From contig KV425606.1 of the NCBI GenBank assembly GCA_001632425.1, positions 70,099 through 120,612 on the forward strand: a DNA stretch of 50,514 nucleotides. The letters are read 5' to 3'. Every line of letters starts with the position of its first letter. Positions within the stretch are counted from its first letter, which is position 1. Below are positions 44,271 to 50,514 of the stretch, in pieces. A program made the position numbers and the translations under genes. The stretch is from Neolentinus lepideus HHB14362 ss-1 (lineage: Eukaryota > Basidiomycota > Agaricomycetes > Gloeophyllales > Gloeophyllaceae). The notes below the pieces were generated by a model. It did no database searches, had not been told where the DNA came from, and saw nothing but the letters and a program-made list of their open reading frames with translations.

Positions 44271-45554
44271 CTATAACCACTTTCCAAACAACTTGGACAT
44301 CAAACTTTCTTGCTTGGGCTGCACCTCCTCCGCCTGCTGGACCTTCTCCTCGGGTTCTGTTGCGGCTTGCTTGGCGAGCTTCAACTGCCGCTTCAACACG
44401 CGCCTTTTCTTCGGAACTGCTTCCGGTTTCACCGCGTCAGGCGCGACTGTTGATGAGGCAACTGATGACGAAGACGAGGACGAGGACGATATCGCGGTAG
44501 CGTCCGCCCGCGCCTGCGCTCTAGCGGCCATGACATCGGCGAGCGACGGCGTCCGCTGCTGCATCTCAACAGGCTCGGGCTCCGGTTCTGGTATTGGCTG
44601 AGGCTCCGCTGCGACCTCCACATCCTGCTCCGGTTTCTCCAACGGCGGAGCGACAACCGATTTAGCTATCTGGTTATACCTGGTTTCACCCATTACTTTT
44701 CGGGACTTATCGAGCGCATCAGACATGCGTGGCCCACGGGGACCAGTGTAGAAACCATCCCAACGAACAAAGTTGAAGCCCATAGCAAGCTGTCGCGAGT
44801 GCCTCTGCCGGCGCGCGTCGGGCACACCGTCATCTTTGTGGAACATCCGTTGTGAGTCGGATCTACCAGCTTTGAAAAGAGATTAGCATCAGGCCGGAGA
44901 TTAGCAGAAACAGACGCACTGGCTACGGAGACAGTGACCGTCATTTTGTGGTCGGTGTACAGGCTAGGGTCGTCGCGGCTTTGGTGGAGGAGCACAGGGA
45001 GCACATTTTCTAGGCCGGCACCGCCAGGCGTGTCGCGGTCGTATTTGGGCAGATCGACCTCGAGCGTCTCCTCCCCTTCGAGGCGTAACCGCTCGTATGT
45101 CGCCGAGTCGGCGATAGACACATGGACAAATGGCCGGTAGTCGTCAGGCCTGCTTGATGTAATCGACTTCACTCATATAACAGTCAGTATGCGACAGATA
45201 GATAGTTGAGGTGCTCTGACATACCCGACGGAAATTGTGGTCTCGACATGGCCCGTATTTGCGCTCGATGGCGCGTAAGATCGCATACGCCTGCGGTAGC
45301 CCGCCGACCTCCTCCGGAAGCTTCACATATAGTACATGATCCATTCCTTTCGCCTTGATAGGCGTGTCATAGCGCGGGTTCAGCTTCGATTCATAGCTTC
45401 GGACTGCATTAGACCCATCATCATGTTCGTCGGCTCGGTATGGACGCGGCCATTTTGAGGATATCGCGGCAACAGGGCTTGTCTCTGGGTGTTCGATGGT
45501 CGTAGAGTACGCCCGACGCACACAGTTGTGGCAACGAGGAAAGCGAGACAGCAT
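44271..45554 (-). CDS. Unrecognised, probably mitochondrial protein
   Basis: Exons on the complement are 45225-45554, 44920-45166 and 44271-44869, with introns of 58 and 50 bp, all in phase; 391 residues. The N-terminus MLSRFPRCHNCVRRAYSTT is rich in Arg and free of acidic residues, as in mitochondrial presequences. A central conserved-looking part (about 70-200) reads HVLYVKLPEEVGGLPQAYAI and later DDYRPFVHVSI. The C-terminal third is a low-complexity tail with Pro-Glu repeats, a run of nine serines and a basic stretch PKKRRVLKRQLKLAK. It could be a mitochondrial ribosome- or RNA-associated protein, but I do not recognise the family. Confidence 0.75.
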
Positions 45555-45674
45555 GGTGCTGGAGCAAACCTGCTTGACGGAAATTTCGAATGTAATTGCC
45601 GTGGGAATAACATATTGTACATTTCTCCGTCTATTCGTTACAGCCACATATTCCCACTTTCATATCATCTACCT
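45555..45674. promoter_or_regulatory. 120-bp bidirectional promoter
   Basis: Separates the divergent start codons at 45554 (minus) and 45675 (plus). Both 5' UTRs and promoters must fit or overlap here. Confidence 0.55.
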
Positions 45675-46341
45675 ATGGCCGAGCAGCACAAGAATGCCCC
45701 TCGTAACGATAGGATTACCGGGCGATATAGGGAGGCTCTTAGGACACTGTCTGCGCGTACTGGAACTGCTTTGCCGTCTTTGATATTCTCTTTCGCTGTT
45801 CTACATGAAGTCACCGCTGTCGCTTCTCTCGTAGGCATATTCTACGGAGCTCGCGCCCTAGGCATCGGAGATAGTCTGATTGAAGTAGCCCAGACGACCG
45901 TGCCGCATTCTACGGGTGAATGGTCCTTGGAAGGGTGGATGAGAGGACAATGGAAAACGTGGGCCATCGAGGGCGAGGTTTGGGTAGAGAAAGTGGGCAG
46001 ACGCTACGGATTCTTTGGATTCGAGAAAGGGTCTGCAATGCCTGTTACACCTGGTGACGATGTTGAAGCTAGGGCCCAAATGTCCGGGAGGATTGCCGGC
46101 GATGTCGCGAACGCAATCGTTGCATACGGTGCTACCAAGGCGAGCGTACTCGCAACGTATGCTCGTTCACTGAGTGGCGTCCGGGCCCTTGAACTTCTCA
46201 TCATGTTTTCTCTAGGCCATTGCACCAATACGCGTTCCTCTATCCATGTACTTGTCACCGGCTTTTTCGCGTCGCCTCGTGGATCCCGTGAGCCGCAATA
46301 TCATTCGACCATTCAGACGGAGCCAGCCGCCTTCACAGTGA
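45675..46341 (+). CDS. Small membrane protein, probably mitochondrial
   Basis: Exon 1 is 45675 to 46139 or 46145 and exon 2 is 46216-46341; 196 or 198 residues. After a basic N-terminus, a helix starting LPSLIFSFAVLHEVTA and a second ending GIFYGARALG suggest two membrane passes, then a soluble middle. Exon 2 reads IAPIRVPLSMYLSPAFSRR and ends with a basic tail. The intron may start at GC right after ATK, giving K-A-I-A-P, or six bases later at GTACTC, adding two residues. Sharing a promoter with a presequence-bearing protein fits an organellar role, which is inference. The exact family is not recognised. Confidence 0.7.
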
Positions 46342-49300
46342 AGCTCTAACTTTTCAATAAGTCATTCGGGGCCTCAATTCTAAGCGCGTTACTGCACTTG
46401 TGGGTTTGGTGGCTATAGCCGCCCCTGTCCGGACACGGCGGACCTGCGGTTTGATCGTGCGCTGTGTTTATCCTTCAGGGCACCTTAGACGTCTGGGGGA
46501 GGGCGTACCAGGAGCGTACGAGGTCGTTGCGCATCATCAGCGTCATGCCGTTTAGACGACACAGGTTGGTTGGAATAATTTGGGTGTTTTCATGATGGTG
46601 CTCCTGCACCTTGATCCATATATTATGTTTCATTTCTTCTAAAATCGTGGATACTGCTGTAAATTCCAACCTTCATGCATCCGGTATGGTAGAATAGTAT
46701 TGGATCCGGAGGCGTCGGCCGTGTCGCCGACGGAAATGTCCAAATAAGCCACAATTGAAGAAACTCGTTTAATCGCGATAGGATGCCACGAATCTCTCCA
46801 TCTCGTCGCTAGTTTCTGCCTCGTACCTGCTGTTCACGCTGGAAATCGGCTTGTCAGACTTGATTATCTTTGGCGCTATGGGTCATTGGGCCCCTTATGT
46901 GTTTCTGACAGAGAGAGACGGAAACATCAGGATAATGCGGGCTCCTGCCACGAATTCGTAATCTTGTTTTCCTCGCGACGTCCTCTCGACTCTGAATGGA
47001 TCGGTGGTCTTGGACTCCCATGAAATGGTCCTCAGGAAGGGGATGGGAGAGTGGCGTTGGCATGTCGGAACCTCATGCCGATAACGCCAGCCAGCATCGT
47101 TCCCAATATGACTTAGAAACAGAAAGCATTGCCTTGTTGTACTGAAAGGAAATATAGTCGAGAATGGAAAAGAGAGGTAAGTCTCACCTCGCCAGCGTGA
47201 GGTGTGTACTCAACAATCAGCGAGTCAGGGGTTCCATCCGTCTGCCAGGGCTTCACGACAATATTCTTTTCGATACAGTTTGACATCTTCGTTCCCCTGC
47301 TATCACATATCCGTGAAGACCGACCATCCGCGGAGAGTCGTGCGCCGTCGAATGTCGTCGGAGCGGTTCACCTAGATGGCCACGTGGAATAGCAGACTTG
47401 CCTCTCCATGCCTAGCTCGATCTATACGCCGTCAGGTCTTTGTAAGCCAAGAAAGCAGACTCACATGCATGACCGGGTCCCACAGAACGGATATGAAAAC
47501 ATTCCGGGATAGATCGCTCCTGTGTTCGCGTGGGCTGTATTACACACCGCAGATACCACTGTAACTCACTCCATCATTCAGTTCTCATCATCGCCGATAC
47601 TCCCAAGCTTCTGTTCTTCGAAGTCCGTACAAGATGACAGAGACCTGCCCATGAAAGTTTGTGTCGGTAGGGACGTCATCTGAATTGGCCAACTCTTGCA
47701 CCACGCCGAACTGGATACGTCTATCTCAAAATTGATCGCCGTTCGTGCTGTGCTTGGCTAGTTCTTTCGAAGGTTCAGGCCATAGCCAAGTGACAACGGC
47801 GAGTTCAATGTCGCAGAAATGTTGCCAGCTACGTGTGGACGTAACTAATCGGACCCATCAACCATCCCGCCAACCTTCAGTCCTACGTGATCCTCTCCAT
47901 ACTGGCTGTGTTGCACAACACTAACGCCTGTGCACCAGTATCGGCTGGCTTGTAGGCATCATGGTTTGTAGGCCTCAAATTGAAGTCATAATCGACATAG
48001 ACCGCATCTGGACTATGTTCTCTATTATTTCAAAATCTCCCCAAACTTCCACACAATCCGAGGAATATGAGGTGGGATGCTCGACGCGAGCTCTGGACAA
48101 TATCCAGCAACATCAGAACAACATCTATCGTAAAGGGAATGCCCACATACTCATTGTTCCAAGCTCCTCGACGAGTGTTCGAAGATTTCGAGCCACGAGA
48201 CGCGCACCAGTGGAAGTCCGGGATCTATATGGGCGTCTAAGCTGCGGCGTTGGTACTACCAGGACGTCGACTTGGTTAAAGAGGATCTCCGGAGCCATGG
48301 TAGACGGACAGAAGGAGCAAGATGCGTGCCACCGACTTTGGCCCTGTTAATATCTTATCCTTGTATTTCGGCTTGAGCCGGTCCGACTCAATGGGCGTCA
48401 ATGCTCCCGGCGCCTACTACTTGGCGCTAGCGTGGCAAAACATAAGGTATATGTTGTCTTTAGGCGTTGCGAGGCGATCATTGACTTAAGATATCATTTC
48501 GCGATTAGAGCATATTTGAGCGCCAGTCTTGGAACCCTCTAGCCTCTGATCATGGAACACGATATCGATTTAATCCAAGTTGCGTTTGGCGTTACGTTTC
48601 AGGAAAATGGAAAAGAAACAGTATATGGTTCAATTTCCTGCGCGCATCGTGCTGTCTCCCTCCCTCCAGGATAGTATCGTATGTGGACGCCATCTTGAGG
48701 TGGACACTTGACTAGCACAAAGGCCTTGACCGTACTCTCCTCCGGAGTCAGGTGCTATCACCTAGCAGGAGCATAAACACATATTATTGACGCGCGTAAA
48801 TGGAGGAGACGCACTGATAGTAGTATGAATCCTCGCCTTGGGATTCCCATCCACGCGCATGTACCAACGCCATCGGGTGCAGACAGGTATACCGCATATC
48901 CATGGGAACGTTCGGCAGGCTCATCTGAGAGGCGACTTGACTCGCCGTTCGAATTGCCCCTTCGCTCCAGACGCCGATCCCCGATGCTGTGGATAGGTAT
49001 TCCCAATGTGTACAGTCGATGTAATCGCCTGACAGGTAATTGGCTGCGGTCGCCCTGCCCATTCACACCCAGGTGCCTGCCCTCGATAGATATACGGCAC
49101 AACCACGTGAATGATCGGTAGTCTCGCCTGAGAGGTATCTTGACCCGGGTGCAATACCCATCTACCTCCATGCGCCACATACCAGTGTTGTGGGCAGGGA
49201 ACGGCGCTAGCAGCTATTTGCAGGAGCTGTCGACGAACTCAAGGAAGACGCAAAGCCGAGGAGTTGCGGCCAAATCGCGGTTCCAATGTGTGCTACTTTT

Positions 49301-49912
49301 TGGATTTGCGAGGGTCATCTGTTAACCAAATGTCAGGATCCTCGAGTATGATGAGAGGAAGAGGACGGGTCCACCTGCCAGCGGCACATGCTGCCTGAGA
49401 CCACTCTTCTCGTAGATCCGGCGAAGATCGGTTGTTCTATCTTTCTGCGCAGGCGACAGCCGTGGTGGAGATCTCGCCTTCAATTTGCTATCCAACTAAG
49501 CGCAGTGAACGGATAGTTGCTCCACAACTGGCGCTCCGTCGCGACCGGTCGGCGAGGCGATCTCTTCCAGACTGCTTGAGCGCATGAAACTCCTCCAAGG
49601 CCCCTGTGGAGTCTTCCACGTTCGTGTTCTGAGACTGAGTTGGCGAAGAGGATGGTATCAGTTGAACTTCAGATTTGCGATATTGGTGGTTACTAAAAGA
49701 AAGCCTGTGGCACGCCTATTAGAATCACCGGCCGTTGCCGGTCTCTGGTAGGAGTCCGGTTATTCTCGAGCGTAACGACATGTTGATTGAACCTGACGGT
49801 TAGAATACATCCTCAACAAGCTTAACAAAATACCGTGTAGCCGAACAAGCACCATCTTCATGACAACAATTTATACACAAGCTATGATGATACATCTTCC
49901 TCCATTCACGAC
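46342..49912. other. No gene recognised
   Basis: About 3.6 kb of short frames. The only structure I see is at 48790-49190, where motifs such as cgcctgagaggta, ctgagaggcgac and cgcctgacaggta recur in a degenerate pattern. Minus-strand frames there are coding-like (for example NYLSGDYIDCTHWEYLS) but have no start, splice path or known motif. Confidence 0.4.
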
Positions 49913-50514
49913 TCAGTGACATGGCCCGAAGTATTCCCCATTGACACGCATGTAATCGCTGTTGAGACCGCAATGTAGCCGTCCACAAGTTTGTGAACAA
50001 GATGAGGAGCTCACCCATCACGAGTTTCGTCCACACTATTGCCCCACCACTTCCCGTAGTCTATGCCGCCGGGTGGAGCATCCCACATGTAGGGATCTTC
50101 AGTGTTTGCAGTATCGACTGCCATAGGGGATTCCATCGCAATATCGGTGTCCTCGTGGCACGGCACGAAGTCCTCAAAGAAATTTGCGTCCACTCCACAC
50201 TGAGGTCGAGTCAACGGTGGAAAGGGGCTTCCAAGCGCGCGGTCATATGGCTGCAAGAGGTTCGTCGTTATAATTGAAGAGTGCTTCATCTAACGACTAA
50301 TTTTTAGTGACTCTTAAGGATCCTCAGAAGTGAATGCTATACCGGCGCGTCCGCGTCTATCAACTCGCCAAAAATGTTGTATCTTTTGACAGCCTCACGA
50401 TATAAAGCCTCCCGCCTCGCCGGATCCTCATTCCTCGCAGCGCTCGCTTCGATCTCATCGAGAGCCTTTTGCATGTCTTGCAGGTCGATAAACCGAGCCT
50501 CTTCCTCGGGTGAC
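49913..50514 (-). CDS. 3' end of an unrecognised gene, cut by window edge
   Basis: Exons on the complement are 50343-50514 (partial), 50015-50250 and 49913-49958; introns are 92 and 56 bp, GT-AG, with agreeing phases. About 151 C-terminal residues are visible. The first part is a charged helix (DLQDMQKALDEIEASAARN, then REALYREAVKRYNIFGEL). The second exon is acidic with EDPYMWDAPPGGIDYGKWW. The protein ends NGEYFGPCH. If the first intron were retained the protein would stop one codon after ADAP, so a short form is possible. Family not recognised. Confidence 0.6.

Noticed and set aside
45489..45674. Longer N-terminus of the small membrane protein
   Set aside because: The frame extends upstream only by using a non-local start that overlaps the divergent gene; the ATG at 45675 is the sensible start.
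48758..49180. 140-codon minus-strand frame as a gene
   Set aside because: Other minus-strand frames there look equally good, and no start, intron or homolog supports one of them.
1..50514. CRISPR arrays, rRNA operons, tRNA genes
   Set aside because: No regularly spaced direct repeats, no rRNA-like blocks, and no paired A and B box with a plausible cloverleaf were found by eye.

Overview
The window is nuclear DNA from a filamentous basidiomycete, most likely an Agaricomycete. Genes are dense in introns of about 43-62 bp, coding exons prefer C or G in third positions, and the gene set fits a plant-biomass degrader: a secreted GH10 xylanase, a SMP3-type GPI mannosyltransferase, a Pol lambda-type family X polymerase and a bZIP factor with a hydrophobic segment. 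I worked out exon structures by hand from splice signals, reading phase and conserved motifs. No database search was run.

Layout. 1-2270 and 9647-13740 are two copies of one segment. Each begins with a gene for an unrecognised Cys4 protein; the first copy is cut by the window edge and the second carries about 1.6 kb extra. 2270-3555 recurs in part at 41225-41905. 14477-16056 is an MFS transporter. 24367-25438 (minus) is NMN adenylyltransferase. 28543-30110 (minus) is the bZIP gene. 33155-35079 is SMP3 and 35416-38021 is the polymerase. 42497-43994 is the xylanase. 44271-45554 (minus) and 45675-46341 (plus) diverge from a 120-bp promoter. 49913-50514 is the 3' end of an unrecognised minus-strand gene.

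The accessory part is a dispersed repeat family at about 4560-7860 (R1), 17120-17880 (E), 18127-20745 (R2, inverted), 20829-24130 (R4, inverted) and 38022-40816 (R3). Every copy carries a small two-exon gene whose product has an N-terminal motif MPAxINxDSLPPRLRRKEF and a tail with one to three LPxY motifs. In R1-R4 the intron is always 57 bp. These five genes look intact. On the other side of a 77-98 bp spacer, in head-to-head orientation, lies a second gene (called Y here) that begins MPxIV. Y has a plausible six-exon model in R4 and is damaged or unresolved elsewhere. Two further reading frames, called X and W, survive only as broken relics. This LPxY/Y module is my best candidate for an undescribed system.

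R2 also carries an inverted copy of the last two exons of the polymerase gene that borders R3, so at least one duplication started at that junction. The core genes (NMNAT, bZIP, SMP3, polymerase, xylanase and the mitochondrial pair) sit between the repeats and look undisturbed. Stretches near 7.9-9.5, 16.1-17.1, 26.0-28.5, 30.3-33.1 and 46.4-49.9 kb hold no gene I can name.
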